NCBI GenBank assembly: GCA_003439945.1
Contig: QVRM01001523.1
Location: forward strand, 62,001 to 126,000
DNA: 64,000 nucleotides
From: Dermanyssus gallinae
Lineage: Eukaryota > Arthropoda > Arachnida > Mesostigmata > Dermanyssidae
Direction of reading: 5' to 3'
Positions 21,430-46,980 of this stretch are shown in pieces (positions within the stretch are counted from its first letter, which is position 1; each line of letters begins with the position of its first letter). The notes beneath the pieces are model-generated. The model was not told the origin of the DNA and did no database searches. It saw nothing but the letters and a program-made list of their open reading frames with translations. A program made the translations under genes and the position numbers.

Positions 21430-22120
21430 CATCATAAGGATTGCACACTGCGTATATCCAAAGTCTCTGGACGCCACCGACTTTTCTGCAGAAAGAGGCC
21501 AGAGGCGCCCTAGCAAATTATTTAATATGCATAGTAAAGCTCATACCTGTATGACGAATGGATTATAAAGTCCAACACGTCAAAACGCAGCATACGCACG
21601 TCCGATGCCACCTATAGTGTGTGCAACGCCCATGCACAGCCATCTATTTTACACACAGTCTACACAGCTACGAGCACATGCATGTATATACACATTGTCA
21701 CTCCTGTGCGTTTATCCAACAGTACGTTCTAGGAACAGTATGAAATCTCAGGCCTTTTGTCGTCGTTCTTGTGCGTGAATGCACGTTGAGCAAGTTCCTA
21801 CTATAGTTACGAAAGTATCGTCGATTATGACTGATCTCTCCCTTTGATAGACATTCAACATTGAAAGACAGTAACAGATTGCAACGGCCCAGAATCAGTT
21901 AGACGATCGAAAATCTTTGCAGATCGCAAATCTTTGTTAGATTTTCTCTCTCTATTCGGAGGCGCTGTCAGCGCTACGCGTTACCCATTATATAATATGT
22001 ATTTTGCGGCTTCTGCTGTCTCACGGCTCTGGTTCGTCTGCAATTGGCTGTCCGCCAATTGAATCGCAGGCATCCTGTTACTTGGACCAAGCCTGTTCGC
22101 TAGGACGCGCTCGACCCTCT
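21430..22120 (+). repeat. Dispersed repeat Y, copy 1
   Basis: Similar in order and orientation to 29510-30290. Shared phrases are GCCACCTATAGTG, CAACGCCCA, AACAGTACGTTCTAG, TAGTTACGAAAGTATCGTCG (diverged in the other copy), GCCAATTGAA and AGGACGCGCTC. No protein motif was seen. It may be a non-autonomous element or an old segmental duplication. Confidence 0.6.
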
Positions 22121-22989
22121 TGACATGAGCTCACACCTCCTGTGCTACAACTTCAAAACTTCACGAACAAATTTCACTATGACTTCCACATGTGGGCATA
22201 GATTTACCACCATTCATGGCTTACGACGTGTCGGAAGTGCGCTGTATCATAAGCCGTTTAATTGCGTAATTCATAAGCCGCACATAAGCTCTTTATTCAC
22301 ATTATGATCAGTTAACACAGCCTGTTAACAATTAGTCCATCATGTTAGCGTAGACAGATGCTTCTTGACACAAGTTTATTTTATTCGATTAGCACGCCCG
22401 CATAACGTCCACATTATATGTGAATACGCTATATAGGTTACCCACACCGTTAGAAGCAAGGGTTGAAAGACAAGCTTTGATTCAAGAATCATAACTAAAG
22501 TAAGTGTGAATCAAAGAGCTGTGTCATACTATTCATACAACCTGGTTTCCTTTTTAATTGCCTTATTATTTGACTAATAAATAGAGGGAACTGCTTTTGC
22601 GGGCGCCCGACGGCAGCCACATTTACCGCAACGATAGCGTATGATTTCTTTTATACTTGTTTGAGTTTGTTCAGTTGATTATGTATCGAGTCGATTTTCC
22701 AGCAGACACTACCCATGAACCTGAGGCATGTTATCAAAAGGCAATTTGCTCTCAGAAGTGCCCAGATATCAGGAACTGTTGTCGTAAGGCAGTGTTTCCC
22801 TATTCCCTATTCCCTAAGTACAGACGCGGTACAACCGCCTCCCCCCCCCCCTTTGTCCTCACTCTCTCACATGTAACACCTCACTATTGCGCAATACAGT
22901 TTTACTGTATTGCTTATTTGTTGCTCACACAACAACCGCACGTCACGTCACACGTAGCAAAAGGTGAGTCAATAAGACAGATTGCCCCC
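22121..22989. other. Spacer, no recognisable gene
   Basis: Short frames only, AT-rich, with a C run at 22842-22851. I see no motif or repeat. Confidence 0.5.
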
Positions 22990-23900
<911 letters not shown>

Positions 23901-24084
23901 AGGGCAGAGAAGATGTTGCTGACAGGAGGAACAGCTGCTGGGTCCGGAGATACTTGGCCGCGGCTTGCAACGGTCTGATACAGATTGTGTCGTAGTGGTT
24001 GTAATCTAATAAGAGTCAACGATATGTTAACGATTAGTACTCCACCACTACCGCGACCAACAACGTTAACGATAACAACGATAC

Positions 24085-24240
24085 TGGGAACGAGATCGAC
24101 AACAGCGACAACAACAGCGACAGCGACAACAACAACAGCGACAGCGACAACAGCGACAGCAGCAACAACAGCAACAACAACGACAGCAACAACAACAACA
24201 GCGACAACAACAACAACAGCAGCGATGACAACAACAGGCC
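24085..24240. repeat. Imperfect (CAA/CAG)n tract
   Basis: CAACAACAGCGA-type units, about 150 bp. From 24241 to 26896 I see only AT-rich spacer with a TA array at 25454-25492 and no convincing gene. Confidence 0.85.
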
Positions 24241-25450
24241 CCCATATATGGCAATAACTAAACAGTGAGAGGAATTGTCAAAAGGACGTTTGACAAATCG
24301 TGAATGTTCCCCCTGGACCATCAAATAATAACTCGAAATTTGACACACTGACGTCTTATTATATGATCAAAGTAATATATGTTATACATAATAAAACGTA
24401 CACATCGCAATGTTTAGGTTAGCACAGGGTAGGCACTCAGCGTCGTGACACATAACTAGAGAGTGTTACGTCTTAGCCACATATCTAATCCGCAAAGTCC
24501 TGAAGTGGAGCATCTAGTCACTCTGCATTTACTCCAGTGTCATGAATAGGGGCCATGCTATTGCCGGCATCTCTTCCGCATTCGTATTGCTCGAATCCCA
24601 CTGTAATGTTGAACCATTCCCTCTACTTGCACTCTACTTGCACTTTATGGCTCCACCATACCTTAAAGACTTCTGAGCTATTCAACTTACGAAAGTATCC
24701 ATTTTATCGTCACATGCAATTTTACTCGTTTTGTTTCGTGAACATTATCTACCCTGTAGGTGAATCTTATCTCTCATCATACCTCTGGCTTAAAAAGGTA
24801 GTCTTGTCACCAGGTGCGTTCAAATACTTCTCTGCCGGCCCAGCGTTTCAGTTGTCTCAGTATGTAGAGGGCCAACTTTGAACCTGGCATTTGCTCTCCT
24901 TATTGCACCTTCTCTAGTTCCTCAATCTCAGAGCCGTCGAAAGACGTTTTTCAGCTCGTTTATAGTGCCATATTATTTTTAGTCATTTGCGCTATCCGTA
25001 CCTTTTATTTCTTGTGACGTTATCGTGGGCAGCAATAGTTGCCACATTACCTGTCAAAAATCTGCCCGGGTTATGAAGGTTCTAACAAATTCGTCGTGTT
25101 ATTCAATGATTATTACTGTTTTTTATACAGTCGACCGCCATTTTACTATTATTGCTAATTTTATTTCTGTTTTTAGCTATGTATAACAGTTACAACAAAA
25201 AGTACAAGTTTTTTTTAAACAATATTACAGCTATTATTATACAAAGTTACAACAAAAATACCCTTTAATGCTATTTTTCTTCTCTCGAAGTTGTTGTCAC
25301 TGGCGATCTAGGTCGGCCTGAACTTATATTTGTCTTGTTTTATTGCCCTGCTTTTTAAATGTCGTCTTCCTATCTCTCTGTCTTTCTTTATTTTGGTTCC
25401 AGCCTTCTCTACACCACGCACCTTCTTGCTCCTGACGTCCGTATGATTGA

Positions 25451-25453
<3 letters not shown>

Positions 25454-25492
<39 letters not shown>
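25454..25492. repeat. (TA)n array
   Basis: Pure TA units in a gene-free spacer. Confidence 0.9.
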
Positions 25493-25497
<5 letters not shown>

Positions 25498-26896
25498 GTC
25501 TTAACAAAAGTTAGGATCTAGCGGACGGGACTTAGAGCAAGAGAGCAGAAATGTCCTCTAAAAGTGGCTAATTTAGCGTGAAAGCCAAACTATAGGAATT
25601 ACAAAGAATTTTATTTCATGAGAACTATCTTTAATAGAATATTTGTTCTACTTTGAGCTAGGCAAATGCTGTATTGAATTTATTATTGTTGGAATTTCTG
25701 CCCAAACACATGCCTGATTGGTTTGTCGATAGGATGACTGGGGCCCTCTGAACCGCAGATTTAATGGAGATATGTCAGGATAAAACGCTCAATAAAACCA
25801 CTTTTGGTAATTCTGCTATCACTTCAAACAAAAACATTTCCGCCCCCTGTCTCCTTAAAAAATATATATATCGCCAAGTTGTACCAGACCCCAACGTTTT
25901 TTGAACGTATTCTAGGAAACCCTCTATATATTATATTGACTTACATGTTATTACTTAATTCCGGAATCTCGATGCAAAATTTCCTTTCGTTTTCATCTTA
26001 CCTTTGTGACCCCTTCTTTCATCTAGTAAGAGATTTCGCCTCAGGAATAGTCTGTGGTTCTCCTTACCTGGGGTCCCCTAGGTCTAGCTGTGACTTTTGG
26101 AAGGGGTTTAAGCACCCTCCGAAACTCGGGTTGCTTTACTTCTTCCCTGTTTTTGACCACGTCATCTTCACCTATACTAGCGATCCCAAATGCTTTGAAA
26201 GCGTATACGTCCCTACAGGTCACTAGAATATATTTACGTCCTTTACTTTAATGCGTGCTTAAGGTATTTTTGTATAATTTGCTAAACGCCGTTTGCTACC
26301 GCATCGTTTCCACTGTTTGTGTGCGATTAGCTAACACATCTTCAAAGCAGCTCTTCGTCTTTATGGGTAGACAAAATACCCGCTTTATACGTAGTACAAA
26401 ACACCGCTCGAGGGGACTCAAATTTTTGCTAATGTTAGGTGATGACTCCGGATACGATGGATAGCGTAATGAACTAGATAAGGTAAAGCCCACGTTTTTC
26501 ATGCTAGCCATTGGGTTGCTACAAAATGCGAAAACCGTCTAGTTGACCTTAGGACTTCTACTCAACCGCTTGTAGAAGATCTCGTTACTAGATTCCGTCT
26601 CCCAGAAACGCCTGCTCTTATTCAGTTTAGCAAAAACTTCATAATGAAAGTTCGAGCAGTTTCCGGAAGCTTCTTCAAATCGCCAGCAATGGTCACACAG
26701 AACTGGCAGAGACCACTACAACCCAACCGACATCTTGTTACAGATTTCACGATCCTGACGTCGGCTGTTTGTGCCGTTTATGCAACCAGCCGTGCCCTAT
26801 TGTGCATCTATCGTCTCGATAGAGCTATTTCTCTTACGCAGTTAGCACGATTATATTTTATTACTTATTTATAAACACGTGGTTTATTATATATAT

Positions 26897-27224
26897 TGTT
26901 GCATTTATATGATGAGAGCCGCATCTGTCGCCGTCGTTGAGTACCTTTGTTTGAAATCCATTCATTTGCGCGGGCAACCAGCGTCGGCGGCATTCAGTTC
27001 GCGCGTTCAAACCCAACGGACACTACCGTACGATCTCAGTCGTACGACAACCACTCCTCGATCGTCATCGTAGCAATAAAGACTACACAGTCAAGCCGTC
27101 AGAGAGACGGTAGCTAACTAGTAAGGCAAAGTGCTTGTGTCTTCTTCTCTTGGTGTAGAATAGTACGGTAATTCGGGGCAACAGTGACATAGACGAGAGC
27201 TTACGGTTGACAAGATAGTCAACA
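26897..27224 (+). repeat. 5' LTR
   Basis: 328 bp, TGTTGC...CAACA. It contains a polyadenylation signal AATAAA near 27075. By eye it differs from the 3' LTR by about one substitution (C/T in ACCAGCGTCGG). Confidence 0.85.
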
Positions 27225-27225
27225 A

Positions 27226-27242
27226 TTTGGTGCCGTGACCAG
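27226..27242 (+). promoter_or_regulatory. Candidate primer binding site
   Basis: TTTGGTGCCGTGACC lies one base after the 5' LTR. TGG at its start would pair with a tRNA CCA end. I cannot name the tRNA from memory. Confidence 0.5.
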
Positions 27243-27440
27243 GATACGTGACTCGTCTGTGACGTTTGCCGACCGAAGTGGCTGTCCTAGCCTGCCGTAC
27301 TAATGCCCCCTCAGCGGTGGCTACCTGGAACAACTTGTTCTAGCGTTTACACATGCTAAGCCGACCGCCACGACTTCGGCGCGTTTGGGCTTTATTCTCG
27401 AAGACATCTAGTTGATTCCGTCGCCTCGTAGACTGTGTGA

Positions 27441-28727
27441 GTGAATCCAACGAACGTTTCGGAAGAGTTGGAACTCGGCGTCATGATGAGTACTACCGAT
27501 GACGACAACTCGCTGGCTTCGCTGCGGCGAGCACGTGGCCTAGAACGCCGGCAGCTATCACGAGCAGCCGAGAAGGCGAAACAGTGGGATAGCGATGTAT
27601 CCCGACCGGACAGAAATGTGATAGTGGACTTGATATCAGTTGTGAAGCAACGTCAACAAATAATACGTGAACTGGATCTACAGGTGTTTGCGAATAGGTC
27701 GTTATCTGATGTAATGTTAGAGGAGGAGGAAGCTCACTGTGCCGAGTATAGTGACAAGGCGATGACGACACTCGCCATCCTGACTCGACTGGTTGGTGGC
27801 TGCAGCACAGCAGTGCCTTCTACTCTGACGCAGTCGCTATATCGAATACCGGGGGTATTCGCCAAGCGTCCACGACTTGGTTGGCTTATTGGTGGCCCCG
27901 TGGAAAAGCGAGTAAATGCCACGGTGCAATCCGTCCAGGGGCACTGCTGTTATACCACTCCTACCGCGTCTGTTGGCGACATCGAGAAACTGCGGTCGCT
28001 TGACAAGCTTGGAATAAAGCCACCTACAGAAACCCGCTTAACTAAGGAAGAAGAGACCCTGCGAATGTTGGTCGAAGCAACAACCTAGCATCAGGACGTC
28101 CGCTATACGGCGACTGTTCCGGAGAAGGATAGCATCGCAAACCTAGGCAATAACAAGACCGCGTTGTCACGACTCGATGCTACACTCATCAAGCTGAAAC
28201 GTGACCCTGATAAGCACGAAAAACATAACTACGAACTGATGACCTTACCCCGCAGTGGGTATGCCGAAGAGGTTTACGACTCTCAGGCTGAGGAACCATC
28301 TGAGCGTGACGAACCCAACTATTTGTCTCACCATCGCGTCGGCCCCTACGAGAGGTCTCGAACTGTAGAAATACTCGCCAAGCGGTTGCTGCAGCGGGTT
28401 GCTAGAATATTTGATCCGGTTGGATGGATGTTACCGTTTGTGCCACTCGGTGAGAGTGAAATTGCCGTGCCAGAAATCGCGCGCTCGCGATTTGAGGACG
28501 GGTACTGGGAGGGCCAAGTCTTGAATGACCTGGCTACTCGAGAGACGTACAGCCACCCTAACAAGGGGATCGACGCCCGTGAACTGCACGTATCTGCGGA
28601 TAGATCTGAAAGGGCTTATTCTGCCGCTGCTTACATTCGGACGTTGCACGACAGCGGCTCTCCTGATGGCAAACTCAATAAGGGCCGCCCTGCACAAATC
28701 GCTCCAAAGAAGCCTGGTCAGTTTTGA
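27441..28727 (+). pseudogene. BEL/Pao-like gag-pol remnant
   Basis: The first frame (27441-28088, 215 codons) opens with a gag-like stretch including SLRRARGLERRQLSRAAEK. Near 27866 it passes to RLGWLIGGPV, a pol phrase, so a large deletion joined gag to pol. A stop at 28086-28088 separates it from 28164-28727, which carries VARIFDPVGWMLPF (RT-RNase H connection) and ELHVSADRSERAYSAAAYIR (RNase H-like). Active-site segments for protease, RT and integrase are not present. The element cannot be autonomous. Confidence 0.65.
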
Positions 28728-29078
28728 ACTGCCCCGATTAATTCGCGGCCAATCACCTACGCCAGCGGTGACCCCGGGGAGCTTCGCGCGATCACGCCGC
28801 GACGCCACAGCCGTTGTGTGCCGCACTTCCACTCGATCCACTGGGAGGGACGGCGCTTATCGGTGACGGTCCAACTCGTCCTGATCTCAACCGCGCGACC
28901 AGGGACATGACTCGCTATCTCAGGGATCTCTCCGTTCGATGGAACCGCGAATATCTGCTTCAACTACGTTCAGCCAACATTGACAGCTCGGGAGGTAGTC
29001 AATTAACACCGTCCGCTATGGATCACGCGCCTAGAACGGCTATGGGGTTATTAAAACGGGGACCGTTTTCCCAGGGAG

Positions 29079-29401
29079 TGTTGCATTTATATGATGAGAG
29101 CCGCATCTGTCGCCGTCGTTGAGTACCTTTGTTTGAAATCCATTCATTTGCGCGGGCAACCAGTGTCGGCGGCATTCAGTTCGCGCGTTCAAACCCAACG
29201 GACACTACCGTACGATCTCAGTCGTACGACAACCACTCCTCGATCGTCATCGTAGCAATAAAGACTACACAGTCAAGCCGTCAGAGAGACGGTAGCTAAC
29301 TAGTAAGGCAAAGTGCTTGTGTCTTCTTCTCTTGGTGTAGAATAGTACGGTAATTCGGGGCAACAGTGACATAGACGAGAGCTTACGGTTGACAAGATAG
29401 T

Positions 29402-29406
<5 letters not shown>
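29079..29406 (+). repeat. 3' LTR
   Basis: 328 bp, the same length as the 5' LTR and nearly identical. A weak purine-rich run (CAGGGAG) precedes it. Confidence 0.85.

Positions 29407-29455
<49 letters not shown>
29407..29455. repeat. (TA)n array at the 3' LTR boundary
   Basis: TA units abut the LTR end directly and supply one side of the TATAT duplication. Confidence 0.9.
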
Positions 29456-29456
<1 letters not shown>

Positions 29457-29509
29457 ATGCATATGGTGCAATAAATAAATGATGATGATTTTTTTCATTA
29501 CGAGAATGT

Positions 29510-30290
29510 CATGGCTGCGTCGGCCTCAGGTCTCCGGACGCGGTCGTGGACTTCTCTATAGAAGTAGGCCGTTGCAGCTTATTTGATATTCACAGTAAAG
29601 TCCATGCCTGTGTATTGAAGGGGTTATAGAGTCTAATGCACCTTATCACAGTAGGTCTCTCGCTGTCAACCGGCGGCATCTTCTGCGAAATATGCCACAC
29701 GTTTGAGGCCACCTATAGTGCACGCAACGCCCACGCTCAGTCATTTGCGAAAGTATTACACACATTTATAAAATCACGTATACACAGCTAAAATCGCCTA
29801 TATGTATACAGACGCACATGGTCATTTTCGTGCGTTCCCTAACAGTACGTTCTAGAGACAGCATGAAATATAGCACTTTTTGTCTTTACCTTTCTTGTGC
29901 GTGTATTCACGTGAACCAGTTTTCCTACGATGGTGGCTACGAGAGTATCGTCGTAACTTCTTGATTACAATGAAAATATCGTCGATCGCAATCAAAATTT
30001 CCTTTTGATAGATCTCTATTGAGAGGTAGTAGCCGATGTCATCTATCGGGAATCAGTTAAAAGATGTCAAATTTTTGCGAACTTGTTGGCTGTTCTCTCG
30101 GTTAGGGGGCTGTGTCAACGCGACGCGTTGCCTATTACGGTTTTTTTTTCGCGACTCTTTCGGCCTAGCAGCCCAGGTTTGTTAGCAGCCAGCTCTCCGC
30201 CAATTGAAAGCGAGGCATCCCGTTACTCGAATCAAGCCTACTCCCTAGGACGCGCTCTACCCTCTCGGGTAACCGCTAACACCCAAGTTA
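29510..30290 (+). repeat. Dispersed repeat Y, copy 2
   Basis: Aligns in order with 21430-22120 (see shared phrases there), with many substitutions and small indels. No coding motif was seen. Confidence 0.6.
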
Positions 30291-30299
30291 TTCGTATCA

Positions 30300-30644
30300 A
30301 ATACTTTACGAACAATGTTTTCTATGACTTGCAATAAAAAACGCTTTGTTAATACTTTGTATGTACCTTTTTAAGATCTCTGGTCACATAGATATGTATG
30401 CACTTCACTTCACCCGAACATGCCCGACGTTTTCGCTGCTTGCCTCCATCTTTTAAACACGAAAGACGTTTTCCGTAGCAGCTGTCGTTGTTTCGCATTT
30501 TAGCGATAAGTAAAACTCGGCATAGGGATTTTGGAAAACGGCACGAAAATGTTGCCTTTGCTCGCCCACATTGTGAAATAATGATGCACTCGCCTCTCGC
30601 TCGGGATCGACGCGTGAGCTTTAGTCAAAACAATTTTTTGTTCT

Positions 30645-30695
<51 letters not shown>

Positions 30696-31035
30696 CACTT
30701 TTAATTGTTCCAGCAACATAAATTATTTGCCAATAATCAAGGTGGTGAGTACCTGAGTGTCGATGTAGCGGCTTCTGGCGGTGCGTGGCAGACGGAGGGC
30801 TCATTTCATAATGAATTAATAGTACCAGATTTTTCTCACAAGATTCTCTATAAATATAATTTGTGTTGTACGTGCCTATTGGAAGTAATCTATTTATGAT
30901 ACAAATGCATGAGAAAAACGTACGCGCGGGCAAAGTGTACAATGACATGTTTATTTTGTTGTTAGAACACAACTACAGTTTGCGCCTATAGGAACAATGG
31001 TGATAACAACGTCGGCGACGACAAGAAGAACAAGA

Positions 31036-31067
<32 letters not shown>

Positions 31068-32136
31068 ACAAATGCTTGCATTTACCACCACCCGACTTTT
31101 CCGTAAAGTCTCATTATAACTGCAATATTGCTCCTCAGTCTTAATTAAAACTATGGTGATACTAATGTTTCATTGTTTTTTGTTTGACCTTCCTGGTCTT
31201 TCGTACGAAAAGAAAACATATATATGTATATAATATATATTCTCATAATTTAAATCATCTATGTCTGTCTAGGAATGTTGCCCTGCTAGTAACCGCAGCG
31301 AGAGCCGGCTGTGCACGACCGGCCTGCTTAACGGCGAACCTACGTCACACTGTCACATAATTATATACAGGCTAATGTACAGGTCAGGTTAGCCAGCCAA
31401 TCGACAAGCCACTTCTGTGTCTGGTCTTTGTCATGCTCGGTGTCTCCCACTAAGAATCCGTTGCTCGAAGCCGCAATGAACGCGAAGGAACGAGATCACA
31501 GGTTGAGAAGCCGGGCATGCATCCCATGCAAAACAATGTCGAAGCAGTACCCTGTTACGTGGCCACAAAACATTGGCACCTGGTCTACAGGGTGCATGCA
31601 CGACTATGGCCTTTTTGTGTTGAGCAGCCACAAAGTGTTTTTTTAAACATCGAGCCCTATCAGCGTTAGATAGGCCGCTATGCGACCGAGTATGCGTTGC
31701 GATGCACTCGTGCTGCAAATACAGTCATTTGTATATACATGCATATTCAGTCAGACACAGCTCAACTGCATGAACTGCGTCAGAGCGGATAACGAAAAAG
31801 GAATGGGGGGCAACGGAAGAGCTCTGCAATACAATACAATTGGCTCGAGTAACCGCACAGTGCACTTCTGTGCCAACCTTATAAATAGCCTACGTATCAC
31901 CATAATACGAAAGCGCGACACATCGACGCTTTACGTGGCAAACTGTACCACAACTCATGCACAGACGAAAGTTTTTGCAGCTGGTAAGAAACAAAAACGC
32001 GATAGATATGGAACTACCCCCCCTATCGTCCTGCCAACCAACCTAATCTTCTGTTTCGTAGTGGTCATTTAAATAGTGGCCCAGGCTGTTAGTGCTAATG
32101 CGTGCCCGTCAGTAGGCTGTCGGAGATATACGACGT
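30300..32136. other. AT-rich region downstream of the Ets gene
   Basis: It contains TA arrays at 30648-30690 and 31037-31063 and small frames without motifs. For the minus-strand Ets gene this is 3' UTR and downstream flank. One AATAAA on the minus strand lies near 30950, a weak candidate polyadenylation signal. Confidence 0.45.
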
Positions 32137-43946
<11,810 letters not shown>

Positions 43947-45637
43947 CGTGGCTGAAAATCTTCCACAAGATCACAGTTTGTTTGTTCCGTAAGTATATAT
44001 ATATATATATATATATATATACTTTCTAGTCCCAAATCTAGAGATAGTAATTTACAGCACTGTAAAATATGATTAAACGCGAACAGTTTGTTTCCAATGA
44101 TTCCTGCGGCATCGATCAAATCGTTCGTAGCGATCACCGCACTTAAGTTTTCGAAAAAAAATGTTATCCGAATTCACCTACCTCTGTAGCTCAGAGGCCG
44201 AGCGTTCCCGCAGACAGATTTGATCTTGACTTGATTTGCCTCGTTACTGTACGGCGGAGGGTCACAAAATCCATTATAAGAACAACGAACACAATAGCAG
44301 CATCACAAACACTAACAGCACTAACAACAACAGAACTCCTCACAAGCGACGTCACGTAACCGAGTTTATACACGCATATACAACACATACACACAGACAC
44401 ATAGGACTGTGCTCCGAAGACGAACTAACTAACACAAACAACAACACTAACAGTCACGACGACCTGTTCGTTGGTATTGATTTTGTTGTTGTTGTTGTTG
44501 TTGTTATTGTTGCTGCTGTCGTTGTTGTTGTTGCTGTTGCTGTTGCCGTCGTACGAAAACACTAATTAGGGCCGACGAGTTGTATGTTGGGTCATCGACC
44601 ACCATTTGTATGCCACCATACGATGATATATTAGAATATATTGCCGCGCACATCACACATCATGACTTCTACTATTACTGCTACTTCTACTACGTGAACA
44701 CAACGTTGTCGACGCCGCTGACCGACAGCTCATCAACAAATACCAGTGCAATGATTACGCATAGTTTCCAGTCCACCTGTAGCAACATCACAGGACGAGC
44801 AGAACACTACGACAGCAGGAGTAACCCAGGCAGTGCAATGTCAGTACCAACTGGTGACGGGAACAGCGGTAATGGTGGTGGCGGTAGCAGCAATCCAATG
44901 GCTGAAGGGGTTTACGAGCTCGCTGTTGTTGTTGTTGATTGGGGGTGTTATTATTGTTGTTGTTGTTGATTGGGGGTGTTGTTATTGTAGCTGTTATTGT
45001 TGTTAGTCTTGTTGTTGTTGTTGTTCTGGCCCGTACTGCTGTTGCCGTAAGCCAAGTTAGAGTCGCCGAACGACAAGATTACCAGTGTAACGCAGAGTGT
45101 GCGTTACGAATGCATTCCGCTTGCGATGGTTTCTCTTGGCTCGATCGTCTTGCTGGCAGCTGACGATGAGCAGCACCATTTAGCACCGCGACCACCTTTG
45201 CCACGACCACCGACCACTTTTAGCTCGAGTTCAGTTAGATTACACTAGTTAGTTTACTATTACAACTACTAGTACTACAACAACTGTTTTTATATTAATA
45301 CTACAGCAAAGACTGTTTTTATATTACTACTACAGCTTCAGGTTCAACTATTACCGCCAATACCACGACTCTAACTGATGCCATCCATTTATACTGTTAT
45401 ATACCTAGAGTACGCCGTACGCTGCTTGTGTTCCTGTTGTTGCTGTTGCTGCTGTCGCCACTACTGCTACCAGTTACGCGCTGCTGTTAGCTACCGGTGC
45501 TAACCGCTCTCGCATACGTCAGTGGAGATTATGACGGCAACGACAACACCGACAACAACAACAACAGCACCCTCAAAAGCAACAACAACCGTAACAGCAT
45601 TCACAACAATACTGACGACGACAACAACAACAGCAGC

Positions 45638-45669
<32 letters not shown>

Positions 45670-46980
45670 CGAACGCCGACGACCTCTAACCTGTACCTTT
45701 ACTTCTGGTTACCCTTTCCAGTGCAAAGATCTCCAGCGCTGTCATGCGCTGTGTGTCGAAGCGATCAAAGGCTGATGATGACTCGATATGACTGACCACG
45801 GCTGCGGGGCAACAACAACAACGACAACAACAACAACATCTGCGGTGATTAGACTGACTGCCGACAAACGGCTGGGGGGTCTTGAGGGGTTTCGGGTAAA
45901 TGGGGACAAGGGCAAGGGGAAGCGACCAACGATCTCAAACGAGAGAGAGAGAGAGAGCGTTCGCAAGGCAAGTAGAGAAACAAGCGCGTGCGGCGGCCCG
46001 GTCGCTGAGCTTTGCTTCGGCGCTGCGGTGCGTTGCACCAGCGGCACACCTTTCCTTAGGCAGACAGGCAAACAGACAGACAGCAACAAAGCGGCCGACA
46101 CAAACGACGCAGCCCGGACACTTCTTGCGGGCTCTGCCGCGATAGCTGTCGCCCGTTCCAAAGTCCATCTGGCTGTCGGCTACTGAGCAGTTGTGCTTGG
46201 CACACCCGGTTGACGCGGCGGTGGCAACAAACACTGTCTGATGCTACAGCTACTATTATACTTTTATCTCATCCTACTCTGTGCATTCTCTCTTTCTCTC
46301 ATCTACCTCTGTATATTCACCTCTTCAGAGCCCCCTGGGGGCGCGGGAGCGAAAATAGCTTCCCGCTTCGTTTTACGTCTGGTCTCCCCATGGAGAAGCT
46401 GGCGCCCATGATCATGGCATCATCACGCATACGCTTATAGATTTATGTATATGTATATATACATAAATTTATAAACACGTGCTTGCAGTCCCACGTTCAC
46501 ATATACACGTACAATACGTACTCATATAAATATATATATAGGGGTTATTGCTCGTCGATGGGACAGAGTGCAAGTGATTATTCTAGCACTCGTCGTCGGT
46601 CGCCTAGTAGTGAGAGCCTGCCGTCACTGCGACACAGACGCAACGGCTACACCGGCACTTCTAGTCAGCACCGAATGCCAGAGTACTTATCCGCAACCGG
46701 AACAGCTTGTCGAGTACGTCCGAATGCCTAGTGTAGGGGGTTACAATTCGAACTTCACCACGTGCGACAACACGAACGCTACTACGTGCAAACTCGGCAT
46801 CATTAAAAGCTTTATTGCTATCGTAGAGGTCCGACAAGGCCGACCGCCTTATCGAACGGTTTGCGGATTGCAGGATGCATTATATAGGAACAGCTATTTT
46901 CCTAGAAAATTGAGATCTGAAATTCGAGAGTGTTGGAGATACCTCAGCTCCTATACGGGACCTCTATGCAAAAATGGTCT
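43947..46980. other. Upstream flank of Ets98B, trinucleotide-rich
   Basis: This is the presumed promoter and 5' UTR side of the gene. GTT/CAA tracts lie at 44481-44547, 44924-45031 and 45545-45672, and a TA array at 43994-44021. Short frames have no recognised motif. A promoter could not be placed. Confidence 0.4.
46007..46080 (+). repeat. Short dispersed repeat, shared with 62927-63005
   Basis: CTGAGCTTTGCTTCGGCGC here matches CTGAGCTGTGCTTCGGCGC at 62927, followed in both by TGCGG...GTTGCACCAG and later AGGCA-ACAGGCA. The origin is unknown. Confidence 0.55.

Larger units (their letters stand above)
26897..29406 (+). mobile_element. BEL/Pao-like LTR retrotransposon, internally deleted
   Basis: Two direct 328-bp repeats that begin TG and end CA enclose an internal region of about 1.85 kb. 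The flanks read TATAT on both sides (26892-26896 and 29407-29411), consistent with a 5-bp target-site duplication inside a TA microsatellite. The internal region starts TTTGGTGCCGTGACC right after the 5' LTR, a likely tRNA primer site. The coding remnant has gag- and pol-like phrases of the BEL/Pao type but lacks the bulk of protease, RT and integrase. A full element is usually 5-7 kb or more, so most of pol is gone. Confidence 0.8.

Noticed and set aside
25804..26226. 140-codon hydrophobic frame
   Set aside because: AT-rich composition explains the Phe/Leu/Ile content; no family resemblance or neighbour support.
46568..46970. N-terminal part of a 169-codon frame
   Set aside because: Only its end (after about 47010) resembles an R1 endonuclease opening; the rest matches nothing.
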